Counted from the stretch's first letter, positions 1 through 6,071 are shown. The stretch is DNA of 6,071 nt from Chitinophagaceae bacterium (GCA_947463105.1 CANHSD010000167.1:1-6071), one strand, 5' to 3'. The notes: generated by a model from the sequence alone, not told the origin. Translations and numbers: made by a program.

Positions 1-1
1 C

Positions 2-571
2 CTTGAAATCTCAATATTTAAACTCTTCAAAAAAAGGGTAGGCTGGCTGATTGTCCTCTTTTTGGGTGAAATGCTTACAGCCACTGCAATGGCCAGCTAT
101 GAGCATGCGCTGGATCAGGCCCTGATTCTTTCGCTCTTCATCCCCCTGATCATTTCAAGTGGAGGAAATACCGGCTCTCAAGCATCCTCCCTGATAATAC
201 AGGCGCTTACCGTTGGTGAAGTTACCATGGAAGATTGGTGGAAGGTCATGCGAAGGGAAATTGTCTCTGGCATCATGCTGGGCACAGTTCTGGGTATTAT
301 CGGTTTTTCCAGGGTGATGGTATGGTCCCAAATATTCCCGGAAGTATATGGAGCCCATTATTTTCTGGTGGCCATGGTCGTTGGGGTTTCCCTTATTGGC
401 GTAGTCATGTTTGGCACCATTTCAGGTTCCATGTTGCCCATTGTGCTGAAAAGATTGGGAGCTGACCCTGCCGTTTCCTCCGCTCCTTTTGTTGCCACCC
501 TGGTAGACGTTACGGGCGTCATCATTTACTTCAACTGCGCCTACTATTTCCTGAAAGGTACCATGCTTTAG
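2..571 (+). CDS. mgtE: MgtE-family magnesium transporter, C-terminal membrane domain (partial, 5' end outside window)
   Basis: The frame is open from base 2 to a TAG stop at 569-571 and encodes 189 residues of the MgtE transmembrane domain; the N-terminal cytoplasmic N and CBS domains and the start codon lie left of the window. MgtE is a homodimeric inner-membrane Mg2+ channel gated by intracellular Mg2+. Visible hallmarks are the KKRVGWL entry into a membrane helix, the GGNTGSQAS motif (about fragment residues 54-62), a hydrophobic helix with GTISGSMLPIVLKRLGADPA, and the last helix with APFVATLVDVTG. The Asp in that last motif (codon 506-508) matches the conserved pore Asp that binds Mg2+ in this family. 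Several hydrophobic segments with short charged loops fit the expected topology. The stop overlaps that of the convergent SDR gene by 4 bases. A TTG at 62 is internal and not a start. Confidence 0.93.
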   Translation, partial: LEISIFKLFKKRVGWLIVLFLGEMLTATAMASYEHALDQALILSLFIPLIISSGGNTGSQASSLIIQALTVGEVTMEDWWKVMRREIVSGIMLGTVLGIIGFSRVMVWSQIFPEVYGAHYFLVAMVVGVSLIGVVMFGTISGSMLPIVLKRLGADPAVSSAPFVATLVDVTGVIIYFNCAYYFLKGTML

Positions 572-1284
572 ATGGCCTGGTGGTTAAAGGGCTGTAAGAC
601 CATTTCACTGACAACCCCACTTGCAGGCTGTTGGCAAAGGAACCAAATTGACCTTGCCGCTTCCTCTTCACGGATCATTTTATCCTTCTGTACCCGCAGG
701 TCGATTTCATCCCAAAAAGGAGAATCAACGCCACCCAAAAACAGGTTGGTAATCCTTATCTCGGTTCTTTTCAACTCTTCCCTGATGCTTTGCATCATGC
801 CCACAATGCCGTATTTGCTGGCAGAATAAGCAGCAGCACCAGCCATGGGCACTTTCCCTAACACCCCGGGAATATTGATGATCAATCCTTTTTTTGCTTC
901 CTTCATTGCCGGCAGAAACGATTTCACAAAAAGAAATGCTCCTACCAAATTGGTTTGAATGGACCTTGAAAAATCTTCCAAAGACAATTGCTCCATTGGT
1001 TTGATGATGCCTATTCCCGCAACATTGATCAGGATATCTGGCGTTCCGAGTTGATGCAATACAGTGTCAGCCAATAACCCCATCTGGGTTCCATCACTGA
1101 TATCGACTGCCAAAAAATGAGAAGAGGGAATCCCATGTGCTAAGGCGATGTTGGACAACTTTTCATTGTTTCTTCCTGTGATAAATACTTCTGCACCACT
1201 TTGAACCAGCAGCTTTACCAAACTGGATCCGATTCCACCTGTAGCGCCTGCAACAACAACCTTTTTACCATTGAGCTTTTCCAT
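568..1284 (-). CDS. SDR-family NAD(P)-dependent oxidoreductase with an atypical active site
   Basis: This 238-residue protein has the classical short-chain dehydrogenase/reductase fold and length. The glycine-rich cofactor motif is GATGGIG (Gly13, Gly17, Gly19), followed by TGR with Arg38, a position that usually favours NADP(H). D60 follows in AVDIS, then NVAG at 87-90, the structural Asn112, and YSASK with Tyr153 and Lys157. The position 13 residues before Tyr153, normally the catalytic Ser, is Gly140 within INIPGVLG, so the usual Ser-Tyr-Lys triad is incomplete. The substrate cannot be told from the sequence. There is no signal peptide, so it should be cytoplasmic. The ATG at 1284 places the Rossmann strand at residue 7, as usual; no Shine-Dalgarno sequence precedes it. 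The gene is monocistronic in this window, divergent from the epimerase operon and convergent with mgtE, overlapping its stop by 4 bases. Confidence 0.92.
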   Translation of the reverse strand: MEKLNGKKVVVAGATGGIGSSLVKLLVQSGAEVFITGRNNEKLSNIALAHGIPSSHFLAVDISDGTQMGLLADTVLHQLGTPDILINVAGIGIIKPMEQLSLEDFSRSIQTNLVGAFLFVKSFLPAMKEAKKGLIINIPGVLGKVPMAGAAAYSASKYGIVGMMQSIREELKRTEIRITNLFLGGVDSPFWDEIDLRVQKDKMIREEEAARSIWFLCQQPASGVVSEMVLQPFNHQAI

Positions 1285-1412
1285 ACATCGATTTGAAATA
1301 CAACATTAGAGAATTGATTTTGTTTAATATGTTTAATGACAGTGGTAAGCATGGGAAACTTTACCTTTGAAAATGAAAGGACCTAAACAAAAGAACACTA
1401 TACCCCAGCGCC
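1285..1412. other. Divergent intergenic region between the SDR gene and the epimerase operon
   Basis: This 128-base AT-rich spacer should hold promoters for both directions. It contains a 9-base-period direct repeat (TGTTTAAT at 1321-1328 and again at 1330-1337) and a TAnnTTTG element at 1362-1369. A short inverted repeat, CCTTT (1364-1368) with AAAGG (1376-1380), overlaps the element. No small gene or RNA could be recognised. I found no convincing promoter on the minus strand for the SDR gene. Confidence 0.5.
1362..1369 (+). promoter_or_regulatory. Candidate Bacteroidota-type -7 element (TACCTTTG) for the epimerase-thioesterase operon
   Basis: TACCTTTG matches the TAnnTTTG -7 consensus used by the primary sigma factor of Bacteroidota. 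It would place transcription start near 1376, giving a leader of roughly 37 bases before the ATG at 1413. No clear TTTG -33 element lies about 19-21 bases upstream, so the promoter would be weak or the match fortuitous. Confidence 0.35.
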
Positions 1413-2510
1413 ATGAAGATCAGTTCAATTGAAATCAGCAGGCTGACCATCCCGATGGAGCCATTTGTAATTGCAACAGAAACATGCTATGCGGCCAAGA
1501 ATATCTACATAAAAATCAATACTGATAGTGATGTATTCGGTGTTGGGGAATGCAGCCCATTCCCGATGCTGGTAGGAGAAACCCAAGACAGTTGTTTTCA
1601 TGTAGGAAGGGAACTCGCAAGTATCATAAAAGAAAAAAATCCTTGTGCCATTGAAGAAAGAATGAATGAGTTGCATGCGCACATTGCTTTCAACAGCACC
1701 ATCAAAAGTGCTTTTGACATGGCACTGCACGACATTTCCGCAAAGGCGCTGAACATACCATTGTATAAGTTCCTTGGAGGTCAGAAAAAGAAAATTCAAA
1801 CAGACCTCACCATCGGAATCAGCAGCCCGGAAAAAATGGCAGAAAAGGCCATTGCGTTCGTTGAGCAAGGCGTTCGCATCATCAAGGTAAAACTTGGTAA
1901 AAATGGCAAGGAAGATGTTGAGCGGATCCAAAAAATCAGGGCTGCTGTTGGACCTGACATCCAGCTCCGCATTGACGCCAACCAGGGCTGGGACTATGTT
2001 ACGGCACTGCAAACACTACAAGCAATCGAGCCATACAACATTGCGTTTTGTGAGCAACCCATGCACCACCATCTTGACCCCTTGCTGCCTGCATTGAAAA
2101 AAAATGTTGCCATTCCCATCATGGCAGATGAAAGTGTGTTTAATCATTTTGATGCTGAAAGACTGATCTCCAGTGACAGCTGCAGTTACATCAACATAAA
2201 ACTGGCGAAATCGGGCGGCATCCTTGAAGCCATCAAAATAGCTGATACTGCCGCTGCACACAGCATTCCCTGCATGCTGGGCGGCATGGTGGAGAGCCGC
2301 CTGGCACTTACAGCAAAAGTGCACCTGGCCATGGCTCATGAAAACATCCAGTTCTACGATCTTGACACTTGCCTGCTTGGGCATCTTGCCGATCCGGTAA
2401 TGGATGGAGCACGTTACAATAATTATATCCTTGAGCTGGATGAGCAACCTGGAATTGGTGCAGATATTTCTCCAGCATTTCTACAAGGGGCTGAAAAAAC
2501 AATCATTTAA
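1413..2510 (+). CDS. Enolase-superfamily dipeptide epimerase (muconate cycloisomerase-like subgroup)
   Basis: This 365-residue, probably cytoplasmic enzyme should epimerise the alpha carbon of a dipeptide through an Mg2+-stabilised enolate. It has the family's N-terminal capping domain (about 1-125) followed by a TIM barrel. Catalytic residues are visible in order: Lys158-Val-Lys160 at the end of barrel strand 2, metal ligands Asp188 (IDANQGW), Glu214 (CEQP) and Asp239 (ADES), the second acid/base Lys263 (NIKLAKSGG), and the DLD motif Asp316/Asp318 that anchors the dipeptide amino group. The spacing agrees with Bacillus subtilis L-Ala-D/L-Glu epimerase. However, the cap-loop residue aligned with that enzyme's Glu-binding Arg24 is Glu23 here, so the substrate is probably not L-Ala-Glu. 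Local motifs such as GECSPF recall the Cytophaga hutchinsonii dipeptide epimerase. The gene is the first of a two-gene operon. A family member acting on other acids (o-succinylbenzoate synthase, muconate cycloisomerase) is less likely because of the DxD motif. Confidence 0.9.
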   Translation: MKISSIEISRLTIPMEPFVIATETCYAAKNIYIKINTDSDVFGVGECSPFPMLVGETQDSCFHVGRELASIIKEKNPCAIEERMNELHAHIAFNSTIKSAFDMALHDISAKALNIPLYKFLGGQKKKIQTDLTIGISSPEKMAEKAIAFVEQGVRIIKVKLGKNGKEDVERIQKIRAAVGPDIQLRIDANQGWDYVTALQTLQAIEPYNIAFCEQPMHHHLDPLLPALKKNVAIPIMADESVFNHFDAERLISSDSCSYINIKLAKSGGILEAIKIADTAAAHSIPCMLGGMVESRLALTAKVHLAMAHENIQFYDLDTCLLGHLADPVMDGARYNNYILELDEQPGIGADISPAFLQGAEKTII

Positions 2511-2521
2511 AAGACGCGAAA

Positions 2522-3034
2522 ATGAACCCTAAAAAAGCTTCTGAATCAAATGTGATCATGACCGAACTGGTATTCCCTAATGATACCAATTTTTATGGAA
2601 ACCTCATGGGAGGACGTCTGATGTACTGGATGGATACCGCAGCGGCAATGGCTGCATGGCGGCATTGCAATGCTCCATGCGTAACTGTTTCAGTAGATAA
2701 CATGTCCTTTGATGCACCCATAAAACTTGGTCAGGTAGTGCATATTGAAGCACAGGTATCAAGGGCATTCAAATCATCCATGGAAGTCCATATCACCGTA
2801 TGGGGCGAAGACCTTACCCAGCAGTACAAATACAAAAGCAATGAAGCATATTTGACTTTTGTAGCACTTGACCCCAACGGAAAACCAAGAATGGTTCCTG
2901 GGTTGACTCCTGAAACAGAGGATGAAATTAAAGTTTATGATGGAGCGCTGAGAAGAAGGCAGCTGAGGCTGGTACTTGCAAAGAAAATGAAAGCAGAGGA
3001 CGCAACTGAACTGAAAGCCCTGTTCACGCATTAA
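2522..3034 (+). CDS. Acyl-CoA thioesterase, hotdog fold (YciA/BACH-like)
   Basis: This 170-residue cytoplasmic protein should hydrolyse acyl-CoA to free fatty acid and CoA. It has the acyl-CoA hydrolase hotdog signature: PNDTNFYGNLMGGRLMYWMD at residues 19-38, with Asn23, the Gly30-Gly31 turn at the start of the long helix, and Asp38. This is followed by the strand VDNMSFDAPIKLGQVV (about 58-73) and a central sheet including SMEVHITVW and NEAYLTFVAL. The C-terminal stretch YDGALRRRQLRLVL (139-152) is a conserved extension of this subfamily. A single hotdog domain at this length is normal for bacterial members, which act as oligomers. The gene starts 11 bases after the epimerase stop, with no intervening terminator, so the two are very likely cotranscribed; no shared pathway is obvious. 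No Shine-Dalgarno sequence precedes the ATG, only an A-rich GCGAAA stretch. Confidence 0.92.
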   Translation: MNPKKASESNVIMTELVFPNDTNFYGNLMGGRLMYWMDTAAAMAAWRHCNAPCVTVSVDNMSFDAPIKLGQVVHIEAQVSRAFKSSMEVHITVWGEDLTQQYKYKSNEAYLTFVALDPNGKPRMVPGLTPETEDEIKVYDGALRRRQLRLVLAKKMKAEDATELKALFTH

Positions 3035-3038
3035 TGCT

Positions 3039-3797
3039 TCAGGCAGGAGAAATCTCGTGGTGGTGTTTCCCTTGCAGCATGAATTGTTTGCTTTGCTCTA
3101 TGGCATCCATGATCTGTTCAAGGATCTCATCTACAGATTGATCGTAATTGATCTGCAGCGGTTCTTTGAAATTAACAGATAGCAAGGTACCCTTTTTTTT
3201 GAACCTCAACCCCTTCCGGTTGAAGGCCCTCCAGAAACCATTGATAACAACTGGAACCACAACTGGTTTCATTGTCTTGATGATATGCGCAGTACCCTTT
3301 CTGCCTGGAGCAAAAGGTTTGGTTGTACCCTGAGGAAAAGTTATAACCCACCGCTTGGCCAATGCATCATTGATTTTGGAAGAATCATTTGTATCCACTT
3401 CCCGTTTGACATCTTTTCCTGCAGCCCTCCAGGTTCTTTTGATGGTAATGGCACCGGCCAATGTAAATAGCCTGGTGAGCAAGTTGTCTTTCATGGTCTC
3501 TTCTGCAGCGACAATGTTGACATCTACAAATGGGTTGAGAAAATAAAAAGGAAGACCCAGCCTATTTTTTCTGCCCCACTTTACAGCGCAAAAAATGTGT
3601 AGGAAAGCAATCACGTCAGCAAAATAAGTTTGATGGTTGCTCACGAACAATACATTTTGTTTGGGAAGTGACGCTATATTTTCCGTACCACTGATCTTGA
3701 GTTTATTGACGATAGCAAGACCAGGATAAGTGAATATTCCGACGAAGGCGTACACCAACTTCCTCACCAACTTAACATCCTTAAGTTTATCAATCAT
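3039..3797 (-). CDS. PlsC-like lysophospholipid/1-acylglycerol-3-phosphate acyltransferase, variant motifs
   Basis: The protein has 252 residues from the preferred ATG and belongs to the PlsC/LPLAT acyltransferases, which transfer acyl groups to lysophosphatidate or similar acceptors at the inner face of the cytoplasmic membrane. A hydrophobic N-terminal segment (about residues 13-33) could anchor it. Block I is SNHQTYFADV: His55 and Asp61 are separated by five residues instead of the usual four. Block II resembles GAITIKR (115-121). Block III is FPQGTT (154-159), with Gln where FPEGTR has Glu. Block IV is VVPVVI, around Pro182. The C-terminus is charged and His-rich. An in-frame TTG at 3825-3827 would add ten residues (NNPYLEYSI after the initiator), but the ATG at 3795-3797 fits family length and codon preference better. 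The gene converges on the thioesterase with a 4-base gap. The acceptor lipid is unknown; family membership is firm, exact activity less so. Confidence 0.85.
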   Translation of the reverse strand: MIDKLKDVKLVRKLVYAFVGIFTYPGLAIVNKLKISGTENIASLPKQNVLFVSNHQTYFADVIAFLHIFCAVKWGRKNRLGLPFYFLNPFVDVNIVAAEETMKDNLLTRLFTLAGAITIKRTWRAAGKDVKREVDTNDSSKINDALAKRWVITFPQGTTKPFAPGRKGTAHIIKTMKPVVVPVVINGFWRAFNRKGLRFKKKGTLLSVNFKEPLQINYDQSVDEILEQIMDAIEQSKQFMLQGKHHHEISPA

Positions 3798-3918
3798 AAT
3801 AGAATATTCAAGATAAGGATTATTCAATTACGCCTATCAATATGTGAAGATTTGATCTTTTCATTTGTACATTCAGTTAAGCATTTAAAAGATTAATTTT
3901 ATTGAAAATCAATTGTGC
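3798..3918. other. Divergent intergenic region between the acyltransferase and HAD phosphatase genes
   Basis: This spacer of about 120 bases is very AT-rich and must contain the promoters of both flanking genes. I found only imperfect TAnnTTTG-like strings on either strand (for example TTCATTTG at 3860-3867, + strand) and none with a correctly spaced -33 partner. No small ORF with coding character, RNA gene or clear operator was seen. Confidence 0.45.
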
Positions 3919-4581
3919 ATGAAAACAACCACAGCCATCTTCGATATGGATGGATTGCTGATCAATTCAGAACCGCTCTGGTATCAAGCTGCTCAGGAAT
4001 GCCTGATGAAATTTGGCATGACCATTGGTGAAGAACAATATGTTGAGTCAACTGGTCTTAGAACAAAAGAATTTCTGCAGCATTGGTTTGATGTCTTTGA
4101 AATTGACCAAGCCCACATTCCATCTGCTGAAAAAGAAATTACAGATCTTGTGATCGCCAAAGTAATGGACGGCGGAGCCATGATGGAAGGGGTTGATGAA
4201 ACGATGGAGTTGGTCAAACAATCTTCTCTCAAAGTGGGTCTTGCAAGTTCTTCTCCCCTAGCACTGATCAAAGCCGTCCTTGATAAAACCAATATGCAAC
4301 AGTATTTTTCAGCCATTTGTTCCGCAGAGTTTTTACCCTACGGGAAACCCAACCCCCAGGTATTCATCAACTGTGCTATCGAACTGGGTAGCCATCCCGC
4401 TGCCTGCATCTGCTTCGAAGATTCTTTCAATGGCATGATTGCTGCGAAAGCGGCAAGGATGAAATGCATTGTTGTTCCTCACCCAGACCAGTATCACGAG
4501 GAGCGTTGGAATATTGCAGACCTCAGGCTCAACTCATTGCGCTCACTCACCGCGAAAGATTTTACTGCATTGCTGGTATAA
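3919..4581 (+). CDS. hxpB: HAD-superfamily sugar-phosphate phosphatase, HxpB/YniC-like
   Basis: This 220-residue cytoplasmic hydrolase has all four HAD motifs. Motif I is FDMDGLL, with nucleophile Asp9 and general acid Asp11. Motif II is GLASSS (107-112), motif III is Lys143 in PYGKPNPQVF, and motif IV is FEDSFNG, with Glu167 and Asp168 coordinating Mg2+. The alpha-helical cap lies between motifs I and II (about 15-95), as in the subclass I beta-phosphoglucomutase/phosphatase group. The opening DMDGLLINSEPLW and the C-terminal NGMIAAKAARMKCIVVP and SLTAKD stretches closely resemble Escherichia coli HxpB (YniC), which removes phosphate from hexitol and 2-deoxyglucose phosphates. That substrate range is inferred; a beta-phosphoglucomutase is less likely from the overall match. 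The ATG at 3919 is chosen over an in-frame TTG two codons upstream. The stop codon at 4579-4581 runs into the A-run that serves the opposite-strand rpsA terminator. Confidence 0.88.
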   Translation: MKTTTAIFDMDGLLINSEPLWYQAAQECLMKFGMTIGEEQYVESTGLRTKEFLQHWFDVFEIDQAHIPSAEKEITDLVIAKVMDGGAMMEGVDETMELVKQSSLKVGLASSSPLALIKAVLDKTNMQQYFSAICSAEFLPYGKPNPQVFINCAIELGSHPAACICFEDSFNGMIAAKAARMKCIVVPHPDQYHEERWNIADLRLNSLRSLTAKDFTALLV

Positions 4582-4608
4582 AAAAAGTCCTGTGCATTTG
4601 CACAGGAC
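4580..4608 (-). terminator. Rho-independent terminator of rpsA, possibly bidirectional
   Basis: A perfect 9-bp stem, GTCCTGTGC (4587-4595) with GCACAGGAC (4600-4608), encloses a 4-base ATTT loop. On the minus strand it is followed directly by seven T residues (complement of the A-run 4580-4586), a textbook intrinsic terminator 36 bases past the rpsA stop. On the plus strand it is followed only by CCTTATTGTTTG, so it may end HAD-gene transcription less efficiently. Confidence 0.9.
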
Positions 4609-4643
4609 CCTTATTGTTTGATGTCAGTGGATGATAAGTTTCC

Positions 4644-6071
4644 TTATTCTCCGCCTTCCATTTTCTTCTTGAGTTCAGCGAGAACACCAAGGTCGCCCAA
4701 TGTTGATTTCTCAACCTTGTTCTGAATGTCCTTAACAGCTTTTTTGGTTTTTGCTGCATCGGCTTTCTTTTCCTTGACAACTGCCTCTTTCTCATCAGCA
4801 GCAACCTGCTCCCAGATGCGTGCATGACTCAACACAATCCTCTTTTCATTGCGATCAAATTCAATCACTACGAATTGGGCAGTTTCATCAGCAACAATTG
4901 TTTTACCATCCTCTTTTGCAAGATGACGTGCAGGTGCGAATCCTTCAAGACCGTAAGGGAGCTGAACTACAGCGCCTTTATCATCCTTTTTAACAACAGT
5001 TCCTTCATGTGTGGAACCGATGGCAAAAGTTTCTTGAAGGGCATTCCAAGGATCTTCCTCGAGTTGTTTGTGCCCAAGTTGAAGCTTCCTGTTTTCCTTG
5101 TCGATGTTCAAGATCATGATGTCAATCTGACTTCCTGATTTGGTAAACTCTGTAGGATGATTGTAACGCTTCAACCAGCTAAGATCGCTGATGTGGATCA
5201 TGCCACCAATGCCTGGCTCAAGTTCAACAAACACACCGTAAGGCGTGATGTTTTTAACAAGGCCTGTATGACGGCTGGCCACAGGATATTTGTCCTCGAT
5301 GATGTTCCAAGGATCTGATGTAAGTTGTTTGATGGAAAGACTCATCTTTCTGCTGTCCTTGTCAAGCGTTACCACTTTTGCTTCGTACTCATCACCCAGC
5401 TTGAAGAACTCTTTTGCATTCACAGGTGTGTTTGCCCAAGTGATCTCGCTTACGTGAACAAGTCCTTCAACACCAGGAGTGATTTCAAGGAATGCACCAT
5501 AGTCTTCGATGTTGACTACCCTGCCCTTAACATTTGCGCCTTCAACAATTTCTGTTGAAAGTGTATCCCAAGGATGTGGAGTCAATTGCTTAAGACCAAG
5601 GCTGATCCTGCGTTTCTCATCATCGAAGTCGAGGACAACGACATTGAGTTTCTGATCAAGCTTGAGCACTTCAGAAGGATGGTTGATACGTCCCCAGCTG
5701 ATGTCTGTGATATAGAGAAGACCATCTACGCCACCAAGATCAAGGAATGCTCCAAAATCAGTGATGTTTTTAATGGTTCCTTCAAGTACCTGACCTTTTT
5801 CAAGTTTACCCATGATCTCAGCACGTTGTGCTTCGATATCGCTTTCGATAAGTGCTTTGTGAGAAACAACTGCATTCTTGATGGTTTCGTTGATCTTAAC
5901 CACTTTGAATTCCATTGTTTTGCCAACAAACTGATCGTAGTCGGTAACGGGTTTAACGTCGATTTGTGATCCTGGGAGGAAGGTTTCCATGCCCATGATG
6001 TCAACGATAAGACCACCTTTGGTTTTGCTGGTAACAAAGCCAGAAACGACTTCACCTGATTTATGCATCTC
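4644..6071 (-). CDS. rpsA: 30S ribosomal protein S1 (partial, 5' end outside window)
   Basis: The frame is open from the right edge to a TAA at 4644-4646 and gives 475 residues of S1, the mRNA-binding protein of the 30S subunit. Numbering from the Met at 6066-6068, five S1/OB-fold repeats can be seen: about 4-71 (KTKGGLIVDIMGMETFLPGS), 91-161 (ITDFGAFLDLGGVDGLLYI), 176-248 (IEDYGAFLEITPGVEGLVHV), 264-335 (ITPYGVFVELEPGIGGMIHI) and a more diverged 351-416 (KGAVVQLPYGLEGFAP). A Lys/Ala/Glu-rich tail (about 420-453) leads to a conserved STLGDLGVLAELKKK ending. The internal Met is not the start: it falls inside the first visible repeat, and family length implies at least one further repeat and an N-terminal segment beyond the window. 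Sequence and tail match Bacteroidota S1. It is transcribed towards the HAD gene and ends at the hairpin at 4587-4608. Confidence 0.96.
   Translation of the reverse strand, partial: EMHKSGEVVSGFVTSKTKGGLIVDIMGMETFLPGSQIDVKPVTDYDQFVGKTMEFKVVKINETIKNAVVSHKALIESDIEAQRAEIMGKLEKGQVLEGTIKNITDFGAFLDLGGVDGLLYITDISWGRINHPSEVLKLDQKLNVVVLDFDDEKRRISLGLKQLTPHPWDTLSTEIVEGANVKGRVVNIEDYGAFLEITPGVEGLVHVSEITWANTPVNAKEFFKLGDEYEAKVVTLDKDSRKMSLSIKQLTSDPWNIIEDKYPVASRHTGLVKNITPYGVFVELEPGIGGMIHISDLSWLKRYNHPTEFTKSGSQIDIMILNIDKENRKLQLGHKQLEEDPWNALQETFAIGSTHEGTVVKKDDKGAVVQLPYGLEGFAPARHLAKEDGKTIVADETAQFVVIEFDRNEKRIVLSHARIWEQVAADEKEAVVKEKKADAAKTKKAVKDIQNKVEKSTLGDLGVLAELKKKMEGGE

Noticed and set aside
1425..2012. Long open frame (195 codons) on the minus strand within the epimerase gene
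   Set aside because: It lies wholly antisense to a gene with all catalytic residues intact, and its translation is Cys/Phe-rich with no recognisable domain.
2016..2447. A further minus-strand open frame (143 codons) in the epimerase gene
   Set aside because: Antisense to conserved barrel strands; composition is not protein-like.
3810..3820. TATCTTGA on the minus strand as a -7 promoter element for the acyltransferase
   Set aside because: It mismatches TAnnTTTG at two positions, lies too close to the ATG and has no spaced -33 partner.
3798..3827. TTG start at 3827 for the acyltransferase
   Set aside because: The ATG at 3797 is in frame, gives a normal family length, and the ten extra residues show no conserved feature.
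3913..3918. TTG start at 3913 for the HAD gene
   Set aside because: The ATG two codons later begins right before the first beta strand and motif I, as in homologues.
5574..5969. Plus-strand open frame (131 codons) opposite rpsA, with similar ones at 4824-5138 and 5325-5558
   Set aside because: All are antisense to conserved S1 repeats; they reflect codon bias of the highly expressed gene and show no family resemblance.
1..6071. A new multi-gene defence, mobile or biosynthetic system
   Set aside because: Every gene belongs to a known housekeeping or metabolic family, the units are separate convergent/divergent transcripts, and no transposase, integrase, repeat array, toxin-antitoxin pair or attachment site was found.

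Overview
The window looks like an ordinary chromosomal stretch from a member of the Bacteroidota, probably of the Chitinophagaceae/Cytophagales type. The reasons are: the ribosomal protein S1 has the Bacteroidota-style sequence and ends in a Lys-rich tail plus a STLGDL-type C-terminus; the muconate-cycloisomerase-like protein resembles Cytophaga-type dipeptide epimerases; none of the visible start codons has a Shine-Dalgarno sequence; and one TAnnTTTG-like promoter element can be seen. These assignments come from reading the proteins and recalling families, not from a database search. I see no mobile element, CRISPR array, tRNA or rRNA, and no convincing new multi-gene system.

Layout from left to right. 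Positions 2-571 (+) are the C-terminal membrane domain of an MgtE magnesium transporter, cut by the window edge. Its stop codon overlaps by 4 bases the stop codon of a convergent SDR oxidoreductase (568-1284, -). A 128-base divergent intergenic region carries a weak promoter candidate and leads into a two-gene operon on the + strand: an enolase-superfamily dipeptide epimerase (1413-2510) and, 11 bases later, a hotdog-fold acyl-CoA thioesterase (2522-3034). Only 4 bases separate that stop from the stop of a convergent PlsC-like acyltransferase (3039-3797, -). A divergent spacer of about 120 bases then precedes a HAD phosphatase of the HxpB/YniC type (3919-4581, +). Its stop codon lies in the U-tract of a strong terminator belonging to the convergent rpsA gene (4644 to beyond the right edge, -).

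The genes do not form one pathway. They are short housekeeping units arranged in convergent and divergent pairs: magnesium import, redox, dipeptide or peptidoglycan-peptide metabolism, acyl-CoA turnover, phospholipid acylation, sugar-phosphate hydrolysis and translation. The points most worth a second look are at residue level. The SDR has Gly where the catalytic Ser is expected. The acyltransferase has HX5D and FPQGTT in place of HX4D and FPEGTR. The epimerase has Glu where L-Ala-D/L-Glu epimerases carry the substrate-binding Arg.
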